Notes: generated by a model not told the origin, from the sequence alone. DNA of 64,000 nt from Gammaproteobacteria bacterium (GCA_035546635.1 DASZWJ010000031.1:53675-117674); one strand, 5' to 3'. Positions 1 through 9,503 are shown, numbered from the stretch's first letter. Program-made: numbers and translations.

Positions 1-93
1 GATGCTCAGTCATCAATAAGAATTTAAAGTTCAAATAAATCGTATTTCCGAAAATTAAATCTTATTTTCTAATGCATTGAAAACAGTCTTACT

Positions 94-598
94 GTGGAAA
101 AGGCAATCTTCTGGGTACGAACACTGACAACATCAAAGCTACTCTTTGAATGGTTACTAAAGTTTACTTCAACCACTGCATTACAAGAAACAATACAAAA
201 AAACCTCGAAACCATAAATCAATGTTTTCATGATTTTGAAAAATATACTGGATCAAAAAAACAAATAGATAGAACCAAACGCTACTTGGAAAATTTAACG
301 AAAACCACAACAAAACTACTGGAAATTGATTTTGTTTATTCTAGCATATATAAAATCCCAGATGATTTTTCCCCGCTTTGCTAAATACCTTATCCGCTGT
401 GAAAATTCATTAGATATGATTTTTTATTATGATGATGGAGAAAACAGCATTGATTTACCACAAGATCAACTAGGAGATTATTTAGAAAATTATTTTAAAC
501 AAATATTGCAACAAGGTGAATCGAGCTTTGCAGTCAAACATCTGAAAAAAACAGAAGACACCGCCTCCTCATCTAGCACTTTCTTAGAACCACCATAG
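94..598 (+). pseudogene. Frameshifted small gene, unknown function
   Basis: Two overlapping frames look like one broken gene. The first runs from a GTG at 94 to a TAA at 382-384. The second, in the +1 frame, is open across the break and ends at 598. Dropping one T from the run of five T at about 365-369 would join them (…YKIPDDF then PRFAKYL…). The joined product is about 165 residues, charged, with predicted helices and a Ser-rich tail (TASSSSTF). No ribosome binding site precedes the GTG, and stops lie just upstream in frame, so the 5' end may also be lost. I recognise no family. Two unrelated small genes or an assembly error in the homopolymer are alternatives. Confidence 0.4.
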
Positions 599-721
599 TT
601 TTATCCTGAAAATTAGCATAGGAATCTGATAATGGTTTCGTACCCTAAGATTGCCCCAAATTAAAATTTGCGCTATAAATCACTGTTAGCATCCCTAAAC
701 AACCATTGGAAGTTAAATTTT

Positions 722-1192
722 ATGAAAAAAATAGTGCTAACTCTTATAAGTTTTTGTTTTATCTATGCATTTCCTGCTCTTGCTCAAAATAATCAGCAAC
801 AGCAACTCTGGTCTGGCCCAGGCACCTTTGTCATGCCAAAAGGCAGTTATACACAAACCTGCTCCAATTGCTCGCTTAATTCCAATAATACCTTACTATG
901 CTCCTGCGCCGATCGCTCTGGCACTCTTCGTAACACCTTCTTACCTAATGCTAGAGCGTGCAAGTACATTGAAAATATCGATGGCCAATTAACTTGCACG
1001 CAAAAACGCCGCTGGCCATTTAAACCCAATCATCCTCAAACAGTCGATGTTCAAGCTGGACCCATTTGGAATCAACCCAATGCCGAACAAGTCTGCCCCT
1101 CAGTTTGCCAAAATAACCGCGGCACTTGGACAGGTCAATGGCGCACCACCGTGCCTGGACAAATGTCTGTTTGTCAGTGCCAGCTTTATTAA
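722..1192 (+). CDS. Secreted two-domain lectin: CVNH (cyanovirin-N-like) plus MVL mannan-binding module
   Basis: A 156-residue exported protein. Residues 1-20 (MKKIVLTLISFCFIYAFPAL) are a signal peptide ending near ALA-QN. About residues 28-85 resemble a CVNH domain: a GSYTQTCSNCSLN start, then an LLCSCADRSGT strand and a DGQLTC end. About residues 105-155 resemble the MVL mannan-binding module: AGPIWNQPNAEQVCP, then GTWTGQWRTTVPGQMSVCQC. Both families bind oligomannose glycans, so the predicted role is binding mannose-rich glycans outside the cell. The start at 722 is chosen over an in-frame TTG at 668 because it begins the signal peptide and has GGAAG about 10 nt upstream. Cysteines are plentiful, which fits disulfides in the periplasm or outside. 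Domain calls are by eye. Confidence 0.75.
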   Translation: MKKIVLTLISFCFIYAFPALAQNNQQQQLWSGPGTFVMPKGSYTQTCSNCSLNSNNTLLCSCADRSGTLRNTFLPNARACKYIENIDGQLTCTQKRRWPFKPNHPQTVDVQAGPIWNQPNAEQVCPSVCQNNRGTWTGQWRTTVPGQMSVCQCQLY

Positions 1193-1207
1193 AGAAAGGT
1201 CTCACCC

Positions 1208-1231
1208 TCACCCCTTTTTCAAAGGGGGTGA
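1208..1231. repeat. Half-unit of the CCCCTTTTTCAAAGGGG palindrome
   Basis: A short palindrome with TCACCCC and GGGGTGA arms lies between the convergent lectin and amidohydrolase genes, where it could end transcription from both sides. It is one arm of the larger repeat family found elsewhere in the window. The amidohydrolase stop codon (TGA, 1221-1219) lies inside it. Confidence 0.7.
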
Positions 1232-2391
1232 GGGGTTTCCCGATTTAAATAACTCATTGCCGTCTGCATCAACAGGCTTGCTGCCACCGAAATAATACTA
1301 TCTTGAAAATTATAATGCGGCGTATGCAGAACAACATCTTCGCCATTACCTACAACAAAAAAACACCCTGGCACTTTCTCTAGAAAATAAGCAAAATCCT
1401 CGGTCACCATCAGCGGATCATTCAAGTGTATCGTTTTAGATTCTCCGAACAATTCATGTGCGGTTCTTAATACCCATTCGGCTTCTTCAACATGATTCAC
1501 CGTAGGTGGGCATTCATGCAGCATTTCCATTTCCGCCTGTCCACCAAAGCTTTCCGCAATACCTGCGCTTATTTTTTGACATAGCCCTAAAGCTTTATCA
1601 CGCGTATGCGCGGAAGTCGTGCGCAGTGAAACTGTAATCCGCGCTTCCTCTGGAATCACATTCACCGTATTTCCGCCATGAAATTCCGTGACACTTAACA
1701 CCACTGGCTGCAAAGCCGATAAGTTACGCGTCACCACTGATTGCAAAGCCTGAATAATATTTGAGCCTATCCAAATTGGATCAATCGCGCGTTCGGGAAA
1801 AGCAGCGTGTCCACCCTTGCCGCGAATTTTAATGCTAAAAAAATTAGCGCCGGCAAATATACAGCCGCTTTTAACCCCGATCGTTCCAATCGGCATCGGG
1901 ATATTGTGATAACCAAAAATTGCATCGACTTTAGGATTTTCCAGCACCCCATGTTTAATCATTTCCAAAGCGCCGGCACCCCCTTCTTCCGCCGGTTGAA
2001 AAATCAATTTAATGCGGCCTTTAAACTGATCTCGACAATGGGTTAATGTCGCAGCAACTGCCAGCAAAGTCGCCATATGGCCATCATGGCCGCAGGCATG
2101 CATTTTCCCAACGTTTTTAGAGGCATAGGGCAATCCGGTTTGTTCAAGAATCGGCAAGCCATCCATATCAGCGCGCAGTGCAACCGTTTTACCTGGTTTG
2201 CCTGAATCAATGACCGCGCTAATCCCGGTCTTAGCAATGCCCGTGGTGATGGTATAACCCCAACGTTGCAAATAATTTGCGATCAATTCGGCTGTCGCAT
2301 ATTCTTCATATTTAAGTTCGGGATGGGTGTGAATGGTTTGTCTGATGGCGGTGATTTCAGGTAAAAGTTCAGCGAGCTTTGCTTGTATCAT
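1219..2391 (-). CDS. M20-family amidohydrolase (hippurate/N-acyl-amino-acid hydrolase type)
   Basis: A 390-residue M20D metallopeptidase-like hydrolase that cleaves N-acyl amino acids or similar amides, probably in the cytoplasm. Metal-binding motifs are visible: ALRADMDGLPI near residue 70, the HACGHDGH signature near residue 100, FQPAEEGGAGA near 135 and FGYHN near 160; MVTEDFAYF near 350 carries the late metal ligand region. Length is normal for the HipO/AbgA-like group. The final residues (…TPHPL) and the stop are read from a palindromic repeat, so the native C-terminus has been replaced by a few repeat-coded residues. The substrate cannot be told from sequence. It runs alone toward the lectin gene. 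Confidence 0.88.
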   Translation of the reverse strand: MIQAKLAELLPEITAIRQTIHTHPELKYEEYATAELIANYLQRWGYTITTGIAKTGISAVIDSGKPGKTVALRADMDGLPILEQTGLPYASKNVGKMHACGHDGHMATLLAVAATLTHCRDQFKGRIKLIFQPAEEGGAGALEMIKHGVLENPKVDAIFGYHNIPMPIGTIGVKSGCIFAGANFFSIKIRGKGGHAAFPERAIDPIWIGSNIIQALQSVVTRNLSALQPVVLSVTEFHGGNTVNVIPEEARITVSLRTTSAHTRDKALGLCQKISAGIAESFGGQAEMEMLHECPPTVNHVEEAEWVLRTAHELFGESKTIHLNDPLMVTEDFAYFLEKVPGCFFVVGNGEDVVLHTPHYNFQDSIISVAASLLMQTAMSYLNRETPHPL

Positions 2392-2425
2392 AAGTTTTCC
2401 TGATTAAAAAATAATAACCGACAGC

Positions 2426-2572
2426 CTAAAATCTACGCCGCATGATAATCTGCAGCAAACTCTGAAAATAATATTCAATGAATTTGAAAGGGCGACGGGT
2501 AGGTGTTTGATTTACTTGAGATTTTTCTGCGGGGATTCGATTAGCATCCGTTGGGATTTCTTCTAGTGACAT
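2426..2572 (-). CDS. Small ORF, 48 residues, unknown
   Basis: An ATG at 2572 opens a 48-codon frame (MSLEEIPTDANRIPAEKSQV … QIIMRRRF) ending at 2426, 34 bp before the amidohydrolase start on the same strand. AGCAGG lies about 8 nt upstream as a plausible ribosome binding site. The product has a polar N-terminal half and a basic, amphipathic C-terminal half. I recognise no family. It could be a real leader peptide or small protein, or a chance frame. Confidence 0.4.
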   Translation of the reverse strand: MSLEEIPTDANRIPAEKSQVNQTPTRRPFKFIEYYFQSLLQIIMRRRF

Positions 2573-2646
2573 GGCTTAACCTGCTATCATTTTTATCTTG
2601 CGTCATTCTATTATACAGGTTTAAGCGTTGCGGAAAACTCTTCTCT

Positions 2647-3843
2647 TCAAAACACCTTATGCTTCAACGCATAATGCGCCAACAAAAACATCGAAGCATT
2701 CCACGACTGCCCTTCCATACCCCGCGGCTCACCCGTATCACCCTTAAACCATTCATTAAACTCCCAACCATTGATCTGATTGGTTGCCGCCAATGCCGTC
2801 ATCGCTTCTAATGCTTCTTTCTTCTGCCCCATAGCCGCCAACGTCATGACCCAAAATGCACCGACAAATGGCCATATTCCGCCATTATGGTAGCAATACT
2901 CGCGATTTTGTTTATGCCGCGCCATATACAGACGCCATAATGGATCGCTTAAACCAATCGGTCGCACCGTGACTCTGACCGGCATCGGCGCATCCACCCG
3001 CATTTGTTTGAGGGAATACAACATCTGCGTGGCCACAGAATGATCGGGTATACCAAATAAAATACCCAGCAAATTGCCAAACACATCCCCCTCATCACCA
3101 AAAAACGAAAAATTCACAAAACTTAAATATAAATTGCTAAAAGTCGTATTCTTGCGTGTATAGTGCATTAACAAACGTAAACGTCTATATTCCGGCAGAT
3201 CACGCACAAACGGTCGAAATAAATGATTAAAATGAAAGCGGGTTTCGCGCAAATTCGGTAATTTATAACAACGCTTCACTTCATACCACAAGGTATTGGT
3301 GTACAGCACAAACCCCGAGCGCGGCATAATATCTGCCCAATCACTGGCCTCATTTTGCTGCAGCAGGTGTAAGCGCGGGTGCTCCTGGCATTGTAACCAC
3401 TGAATTGCTTTAGCGGATTTTTCAGCCAGCTCGGCATTCATATTAATCCCCGTATGGCGTGAGACAAAATCCAGGGCTAATAACCACCATAAAGTGGCAT
3501 CAATGCAGCCTAAATACCAAAAATCCCCCTCTTTTTTCTCCGGGTCAACGTATTTGGGAATCTGCCCATTAGCTGCCTGATGCTCTCCCAACGTTCTGAG
3601 CGCCGTACAAGCCCCTTTAATCAGATGGGTATCACCCGACACTACCATCCCAAAAGCAGCGATAGCCGCATCACGGCCAAACACGCAATGGTAATGACGC
3701 TTATCATCCTCAGCTTTAACGCTGGCTGCGGCAATACCATAGGGTGTGAGATTTCTGCTTAATAATTCACGGGCGTGCTCGGCACATTGCTCTATAAGCT
3801 CTTGTGAATTAGGGTTTTTTTTAAAATTTTCGGTATTTTTCAT
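2647..3843 (-). CDS. (alpha/alpha)6-barrel glycosidase, GH100/amylo-alpha-1,6-glucosidase-like
   Basis: A 398-residue protein resembling the debranching-enzyme C-terminal barrel and neutral invertases (GH63/GH100 clan). HYHCVFGRDAAIAAFGM near residue 55 fits the conserved substrate-pocket RD motif. ASDWADIMPRSGFVLYTNTLWYEV near residue 170 contains the Asp-rich active-site stretch. The C-terminal GDTGEPRGMEGQSWNAS stretch resembles the second catalytic region of this fold. No signal peptide is seen, so it is probably cytoplasmic. It is divergent from the GlgE operon and is the first gene of the trehalose/glucan locus, which favours a debranching or glucan-trimming role over sucrose hydrolysis. 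The substrate is inference. Confidence 0.7.
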   Translation of the reverse strand: MKNTENFKKNPNSQELIEQCAEHARELLSRNLTPYGIAAASVKAEDDKRHYHCVFGRDAAIAAFGMVVSGDTHLIKGACTALRTLGEHQAANGQIPKYVDPEKKEGDFWYLGCIDATLWWLLALDFVSRHTGINMNAELAEKSAKAIQWLQCQEHPRLHLLQQNEASDWADIMPRSGFVLYTNTLWYEVKRCYKLPNLRETRFHFNHLFRPFVRDLPEYRRLRLLMHYTRKNTTFSNLYLSFVNFSFFGDEGDVFGNLLGILFGIPDHSVATQMLYSLKQMRVDAPMPVRVTVRPIGLSDPLWRLYMARHKQNREYCYHNGGIWPFVGAFWVMTLAAMGQKKEALEAMTALAATNQINGWEFNEWFKGDTGEPRGMEGQSWNASMFLLAHYALKHKVF

Positions 3844-3926
3844 ATGAACAGTATAGACAATGGAGTCGGGGTTTGCGTTATGTTGGGGGATAATAGATAA
3901 TGATATTAACTAGCAATTTCCGACAA

Positions 3927-3957
3927 TTTAACCTCTCCCCTTGGGGGAGAGGTTAAA
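3927..3957. repeat. 14-bp perfect inverted repeat with 3-nt loop
   Basis: The arms TTTAACCTCTCCCC and GGGGAGAGGTTAAA are separated by TTG. The hairpin sits 33 bp before the glgE start in the divergent gap between the glycosidase and glgE. It could shape the 5' untranslated region of glgE or be a small mobile palindrome. Since it lies between divergent genes, a terminator role is unlikely. Confidence 0.7.
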
Positions 3958-3989
3958 TGCCAGAAAAGCGTATGTAAAAGGAACTTACA

Positions 3990-5981
3990 TTGTCAAACCT
4001 CATAAAAACCCTGCTAAAAAGCATCCCTGGCCACCAGCGTGTTGTCATTAACAACGTCAAACCAGAAATAGAATGCGGCGCCTTCCCCATCAAAAGGTGC
4101 ATTGGTGAACAAGTCACCGTCACCGCAAATATATTCGCCGACGGCCATGACCAATTAAGCGCCCGCTTACTATTCCGGCATGAATCAGAGTCCACCTGGC
4201 AAGAACAGCCTTTTCAACCCCTAGGCAATGACCTCTGGCAAGCTAGCTTTTCAGTAGAAAAAATCGGCAATTATGTTTATACCCTAAGCGCCTTCGTCGA
4301 TGAATTCCTCACTTGGCAATACAACCTCAAAAAAAAGCTAGATGCAGACCAGCAGACCCCTTTAGATTTTCTAAGCGGCAGAGAACTGATTACAAGAGCC
4401 GCCCAACACGCAGAAAAAACTGACCAAAAACACTTACTCACCTATGCCAACACACTCGACCAAGCTTCCGCTGCAATAGCCTTTGACCCAGAATTATCAA
4501 GGCTAGTCGCACGCTATGCCCGACCTGCCTTTATCACCCGCTATGCACATGAATTAAAAATTAGTGTAGACCGCGCTCTTGCTAACTTTGGCGCCTGGTA
4601 TGAGCTATTTCCCCGCTCCTGTTCCCCTACCCCACACCAACATGGCACATTGAATGATGTCATTAAGCGATTAGCCTACATAAAGGCACTTGGCTTTGAT
4701 GTAATCTATTTCCCTCCCATCCATCCAATAGGCGACAATAAACGCAAAGGCAAAAATAATAATCTCAATGCCACCACCACTGATCCGGGCAGCCCCTGGG
4801 CAATTGGCGATGAAACAGGCGGACATAGGGAGATCCATCCGCTACTAGGGAACCGTGAAGATTTCCGTAAGCTAATAAAAGCCATTCATGAACATGGCAT
4901 GGAACTGGCGCTGGATTTTGCCTTGCAATGCAGCCCTGACCACCCGTATTTAAAAGAACATCCACAATGGTTTAAGCAACGGGTCGATGGCAGCTTACAA
5001 TATGCGGAAAATCCGCCGAAAAAATATGAAGATATCTATCCACTGTATTTTCAATCAGAAGCCTGGGCAGAGTTATGGATAGAATGTCGAGACATTTTAT
5101 TATTTTGGATTAATGCAGGCGTCAAAATATTTCGCGTTGACAATCCACATACCAAGCCGTTTATTTTCTGGCAGTGGTTAATTGCGGAAATAAAAACGCT
5201 GCACCCTGATGTGATATTTTTGGCTGAGGCTTTTACCCGCCCGACCTTGATGTACCATCTGGCCAAGCTGGGATTCAGTCAATCATATACTTATTTTACT
5301 TGGCGCAATACGAAAGAAGAGTTAATTGCCTACTTTACTGAATTGACGACTTATCCGGTAGTGGATTTTTTCCGTGGTAATTTCTGGCCGAATACGCCGG
5401 ATATTTTACATGCCACATTGCAAACTGGGGGACGTGCCGCTTTTATCACGCGCTTTATTCTGGCGGCGACCTTAGGCACGAATTACGGCATTTATGGTCC
5501 GGCCTTTGAGCTTTGTATTAATGAAGCTGTCAAACCTGGCAGTGAAGAATATTTAGATTCGGAAAAATATGAAATTAAAGCTTGGGATTTAAATCACCCA
5601 GCCAGCATTAAGCATATTATTAGCAAGGTCAATCACATCCGCCATGCGCATCCGGCTTTACAAAATATGCGGAGTTTACAGTTTCATGCTATCGATAATC
5701 CGAAAATAATTTGTTATAGCAAATATTGTGCGGCTTCTAATGATTTGATTGTGGTGATAGTTAACCTGGATAATGAATTTATCCAATCGGGTTGGGTTGA
5801 TTTGTCTTACGAAATCACCGAGAAATTACCGCACACTTTTGTAGTACACGACTTGTTAGTCGATGCCACTTACCAGTGGAGTAACAAACGCAATTATGTC
5901 GAGCTGAATCCTGATAAGATGCCGGCTCATGTTTTACATATTCCCTCCCCCTTTGAAAAAGGGGGGTTAGGGGGGATTTAA
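3990..5981 (+). CDS. glgE: GlgE, alpha-1,4-glucan:maltose-1-phosphate maltosyltransferase
   Basis: A 663-residue GH13_3 enzyme that transfers maltosyl units from maltose-1-phosphate to alpha-1,4-glucan. The N-terminal beta domain spans about residues 25-110 and the catalytic barrel about 190-560. The GlgE signature FRVDNPHTKP places the nucleophile at Asp384, and LAEAFTRP gives the acid/base at Glu413. The start is a TTG at 3990, preceded by AAAAGGAA at good spacing; no better start is nearby. It heads a rightward operon, and the fused maltokinase encoded next supplies its substrate. The last 11 residues (SPFEKGGLGGI) and the stop come from a palindromic repeat. Family assignment is firm. Confidence 0.95.
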   Translation: MSNLIKTLLKSIPGHQRVVINNVKPEIECGAFPIKRCIGEQVTVTANIFADGHDQLSARLLFRHESESTWQEQPFQPLGNDLWQASFSVEKIGNYVYTLSAFVDEFLTWQYNLKKKLDADQQTPLDFLSGRELITRAAQHAEKTDQKHLLTYANTLDQASAAIAFDPELSRLVARYARPAFITRYAHELKISVDRALANFGAWYELFPRSCSPTPHQHGTLNDVIKRLAYIKALGFDVIYFPPIHPIGDNKRKGKNNNLNATTTDPGSPWAIGDETGGHREIHPLLGNREDFRKLIKAIHEHGMELALDFALQCSPDHPYLKEHPQWFKQRVDGSLQYAENPPKKYEDIYPLYFQSEAWAELWIECRDILLFWINAGVKIFRVDNPHTKPFIFWQWLIAEIKTLHPDVIFLAEAFTRPTLMYHLAKLGFSQSYTYFTWRNTKEELIAYFTELTTYPVVDFFRGNFWPNTPDILHATLQTGGRAAFITRFILAATLGTNYGIYGPAFELCINEAVKPGSEEYLDSEKYEIKAWDLNHPASIKHIISKVNHIRHAHPALQNMRSLQFHAIDNPKIICYSKYCAASNDLIVVIVNLDNEFIQSGWVDLSYEITEKLPHTFVVHDLLVDATYQWSNKRNYVELNPDKMPAHVLHIPSPFEKGGLGGI

Positions 5982-6082
5982 AGAGGCGATTGGTGCCACT
6001 TTAAACAATAGTGGCACCAATCGCCTCTTTAAATCCCCCCTCAGGCCTTGCGGCCTTCGACCCCCTTTTTCAAAGGGGGTGA
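5946..6082. repeat. Palindromic repeat element with 31-bp perfect inner hairpin
   Basis: The outer ends are copies of the CCCCCTTTGAAAAAGGGGG family. Inside are two perfectly complementary 31-nt arms, 5970-6000 and 6010-6040, around a 9-nt loop. The element contains the last codons and stop of glgE and lies before treS-mak, so it would form a long hairpin in the operon transcript. Its centre differs from the other copies, which share a different core. Confidence 0.85.
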
Positions 6083-6178
6083 AGTAAGAGGTTGAAGGTT
6101 AAGCAACAATTAAGGAAAATTTTAAAATGTACTGACAACAAACTCAAAAACCCAATAACTGTAAATCAAGGACGAAAT

Positions 6179-9100
6179 ATGGTTACCCAACACGAAGAAA
6201 CGGATGCCACCTGGTACAAAGATGCGATCATCTACCAAGCACATGTACGCAGTTTCCACGACAGCAATGCCGACGGCATCGGTGATTTTACAGGTCTAAT
6301 TCAAAAACTCGATTACCTGCAATTTTTAGGTGTCACCCTAATCTGGATTCTGCCATTTTATCCCTCGCCATTAAAAGACGACGGCTATGATATCCAAGAT
6401 TTTTTCAACGTCAATCCCTCTTACGGCAGCTTAAGCGATTTCAAACAGTTCCTGCGTGAAGCCCACCGACGCGGCATGCGTGTCATGACCGAATTGGTGT
6501 TAAACCACACCTCCAGCGAACACCCTTGGTTTCAAAAATCCAGAACCGCCAAACCTGGCAGTCGCTGGCGCAACTATTACATCTGGAGCGACACCACTGA
6601 TCGCTTTAAGGAAGCTCGCATTATCTTCAAAGATTTTGAAAACTCCAATTGGACTTGGGACCCCGTTGCCAATGCCTATTACTGGCATCGCTTCTATGCC
6701 CACCAGCCTGACCTAAATTACGATAATCCTGAAACGCAACGTGCGGTCTGCAAAGTCATTGATTTCTGGCTCAAACTCGGCGTCGACGGCTTACGTTTAG
6801 ATGCCGTTCCGTATTTATATAAACGCGAAGGTACCAGCTGTGAAAATTTACCTGAAACCCATGCCTTCTTAAAAAAAATCCGCAAGTACATAGACCAACG
6901 CTATAAAAACCGCTTTCTGTTGGCAGAAGCCAACCAATGGCCCGAAGATGCCGTCGCGTATTTCGGCAAAGACGATGAATGCCAAATGGCCTTCCATTTC
7001 CCCATGATGCCACGCATGTATATCGCCATTCACCGCGAAGACAGTTTCCCACTCGTCGATATTTTGCAACAAACACCAGCCATACCGGACAATTGTCAAT
7101 GGGCATCTTTTTTACGCAACCATGATGAACTCACCTTAGAAATGGTAACCGAAGAAGAACGCGACTACATGTACCGTATTTACGGTGAAGATCCGCAAAT
7201 GCGCATCAACTTAGGGATTCGCAGACGTCTTGCGCCCTTAATGAAAAATGACCGAAAAAAAATTGAACTGATGAACGGATTACTGTTTGCCTTACCCGGC
7301 ACACCGGTCATCTATTACGGCGATGAAATCGGCATGGGCGATAACATTTATCTCGGTGATCGTAACGGCGTCAGAACGCCCATGCAATGGAGTTTAGATC
7401 GCAACGCCGGATTTTCTAATGCCACACCGCAGCAATTATTTTTACCCGTCATCATTGATCCCGAATACAATTACGCGATTATTAATGTGGAATTACAACG
7501 CAAAAACCTACAGTCACTCCTCTGGTGGATGAAGCGCCTCATAGAATTACGCAAGCAATACCAAGCCTTCAGTCGCGGCAGCATTCAATTTTTAACACAG
7601 GAAAATCGCAAAATATTTGCTTTTCTGCGCATTTATAACGACGAACATATTCTCGTCATTGGTAATCTGTCACGCTCCGTGCAATATGCACAACTGGATT
7701 TATCTAACTATGCCGAGCAAGTGCCCATCGAACTGTTTGGCGAAACCGAATTTCCGCCCATCTCCAATGACCCTTATATCTTAAGCTTAAGCGCACACAA
7801 TTTCTTTTATTTTAAAATCAGCAAACCTACGAATGGGCAACGACTAGCAACAAGTCATTATGAACCGCCACAAATTAAAATCAAAAAAAGTTGGACAGAA
7901 TTACTAAGTCCCAGCGATATTTCTACGTTAGAAACTAAAATTCCCCGTTATCTCTATAGTTGCCGTTGGTTCAAATCTAAAACTGAAAAAATCAACTGTG
8001 TTAAAATTACCGATTACGTGATGCTGATGAACAAACCTTTTTCCACTTATTTGCTATTTATTCTAGTGGAATATAAAGAGGCGGAAGATGAACATTATTT
8101 ACTGCCCATCACCACCATTGCGCCAGAAGATGCAGAAAACCTACGCGAATATCCACAAGCAATTATTGCCATACTTGAAAAAGAAAATAACCGACAAGAA
8201 TTATTAGTCGATGCCTTATTTATACCGGAGGTTACCAGAAGAATTTTAACGCTCAGCTCCAAGAACAAACAATATAAAGGCCACCATGGAAAAATGTTTG
8301 CCACACCTGCCGCCAAATATAAGCAGGTGTTCGCTAACAAATTTGATTTATCTGCGATAAAACCTTTACGAGCGGAACAAACCAACACTTCTGTGTCTTT
8401 TAACAATATCTGTATTTTAAAACTATTTCGCCGCCTGGAGCGTGGGGTCAACCCTGATGTAGAAATTGGCCAGTTTTTAACTGAGAAAAATAATTTCAAA
8501 CATATTCCACGTCTAATTTCTGTTTTACAATATCAGAAAGATCATAAAATCATGACGCTGGCGCATATTCAAGAGTATATTCCACATCAAGATAATGCCT
8601 GGAAGTTTACCTTAGATGCATTAGTTTTATTTTTTGAACAAGCCTTAGCACAGCACAACGCGGGAGAATCTATCCCCTTGCCTGTCAATCCTTTTTATCA
8701 TACGCAGACTGAAATACCAGACACCGTACATTATTTACTCGGTACTTATGCCCATTCAGCTCAGCTTATTGGCAAACTCACCGCTGAAATGCATTTAGCA
8801 CTCGGCTCAGAAGCCAAAGAAGCTGATTTTAAACCCGAAGCTTATACGAGCTTCGATCAAAAAGCTTTGTTTCAATCGGTACAAAGTTCCTGTAAAAAAA
8901 TCTTTGATCTCCTAAATCGATGGGCACGAAAAAATCCCGAATCTGAAACAGGCGCAACACACCTGCTTAAAAGCCAAGAGGCCATATTTAATATCGCGCA
9001 AGAAATTTTATACGGTAAATTCGATGGTGGAAAAATTCGTATTCATGGCGACTACCATCTGGGTCAGCTACTTTATAACGATAATGAATTTATTATTATC

Positions 9101-9490
9101 GATTTTGAAGGCGAACCGGATCGACCATTGAGTGAACGCAAAATTAAACGTTCACCCCTACGCGACGTGGCCGGCATGTTAAGGTCGTTTCATTATGCAG
9201 TTTGCATGGTGGTGGCTGATAAAGCTAAAAATCAACCACAAGAATACCAAGAGACTTTAAGGCAATGGGGGGAATATTGGTATCGCTGGGTTTGTCATCT
9301 ATTTCTCAAGGGGTATTTTGAGGAAATGGCGACAAGTCAATTACTGCCATCTAATCATACGGCTTTATTCAAATTATTACGCTCCTCCTTGCTGGAACGG
9401 GCGATTTATGAAGTGGGGTATGAGCTGAATAATCGGCCGGAATTGGTAAATATTCCGTGCTACGGAATTTTGGATTTGCTTGGGGAGTGA
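6179..9490 (+). CDS. treS: Trehalose synthase-maltokinase fusion (TreS-Mak)
   Basis: A 1103-residue bifunctional enzyme. About residues 15-560 are GH13_16 trehalose synthase, which interconverts trehalose and maltose: WYKDAIIYQ at the start, DGLRLDAVPYL with nucleophile Asp208, LAEANQWPED with Glu250 and FLRNHDEL with Asp316. About residues 600-1100 are maltokinase (Pep2/Mak), which phosphorylates maltose with ATP: IHGDYHLGQLLY with catalytic Asp958 and IIDFEGEPDRP with metal-binding Asp975. Its product, maltose-1-phosphate, feeds GlgE. The ATG at 6179 is chosen over an upstream in-frame TTG at 6092 because it has AAGGA 8 nt upstream and begins just before the conserved domain. The next gene begins 13 bp downstream. 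Confidence 0.95.
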   Translation: MVTQHEETDATWYKDAIIYQAHVRSFHDSNADGIGDFTGLIQKLDYLQFLGVTLIWILPFYPSPLKDDGYDIQDFFNVNPSYGSLSDFKQFLREAHRRGMRVMTELVLNHTSSEHPWFQKSRTAKPGSRWRNYYIWSDTTDRFKEARIIFKDFENSNWTWDPVANAYYWHRFYAHQPDLNYDNPETQRAVCKVIDFWLKLGVDGLRLDAVPYLYKREGTSCENLPETHAFLKKIRKYIDQRYKNRFLLAEANQWPEDAVAYFGKDDECQMAFHFPMMPRMYIAIHREDSFPLVDILQQTPAIPDNCQWASFLRNHDELTLEMVTEEERDYMYRIYGEDPQMRINLGIRRRLAPLMKNDRKKIELMNGLLFALPGTPVIYYGDEIGMGDNIYLGDRNGVRTPMQWSLDRNAGFSNATPQQLFLPVIIDPEYNYAIINVELQRKNLQSLLWWMKRLIELRKQYQAFSRGSIQFLTQENRKIFAFLRIYNDEHILVIGNLSRSVQYAQLDLSNYAEQVPIELFGETEFPPISNDPYILSLSAHNFFYFKISKPTNGQRLATSHYEPPQIKIKKSWTELLSPSDISTLETKIPRYLYSCRWFKSKTEKINCVKITDYVMLMNKPFSTYLLFILVEYKEAEDEHYLLPITTIAPEDAENLREYPQAIIAILEKENNRQELLVDALFIPEVTRRILTLSSKNKQYKGHHGKMFATPAAKYKQVFANKFDLSAIKPLRAEQTNTSVSFNNICILKLFRRLERGVNPDVEIGQFLTEKNNFKHIPRLISVLQYQKDHKIMTLAHIQEYIPHQDNAWKFTLDALVLFFEQALAQHNAGESIPLPVNPFYHTQTEIPDTVHYLLGTYAHSAQLIGKLTAEMHLALGSEAKEADFKPEAYTSFDQKALFQSVQSSCKKIFDLLNRWARKNPESETGATHLLKSQEAIFNIAQEILYGKFDGGKIRIHGDYHLGQLLYNDNEFIIIDFEGEPDRPLSERKIKRSPLRDVAGMLRSFHYAVCMVVADKAKNQPQEYQETLRQWGEYWYRWVCHLFLKGYFEEMATSQLLPSNHTALFKLLRSSLLERAIYEVGYELNNRPELVNIPCYGILDLLGE

Positions 9491-9503
9491 TTGAGCGCAT
9501 AAC

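Noticed and set aside
2551..2811. Rightward frame of 86 residues with a hydrophobic start
   Set aside because: It overlaps both the small leftward ORF and the end of the glycosidase gene on the opposite strand, and its composition is that of an antisense shadow.
6092..6178. TTG start 29 codons upstream of treS-mak
   Set aside because: The extra residues match nothing in TreS, and the ATG at 6179 has a better ribosome binding site.
8095..8499. Leftward frame of 134 residues inside treS-mak
   Set aside because: It is fully antisense to the maltokinase-coding region and shows no family motif.
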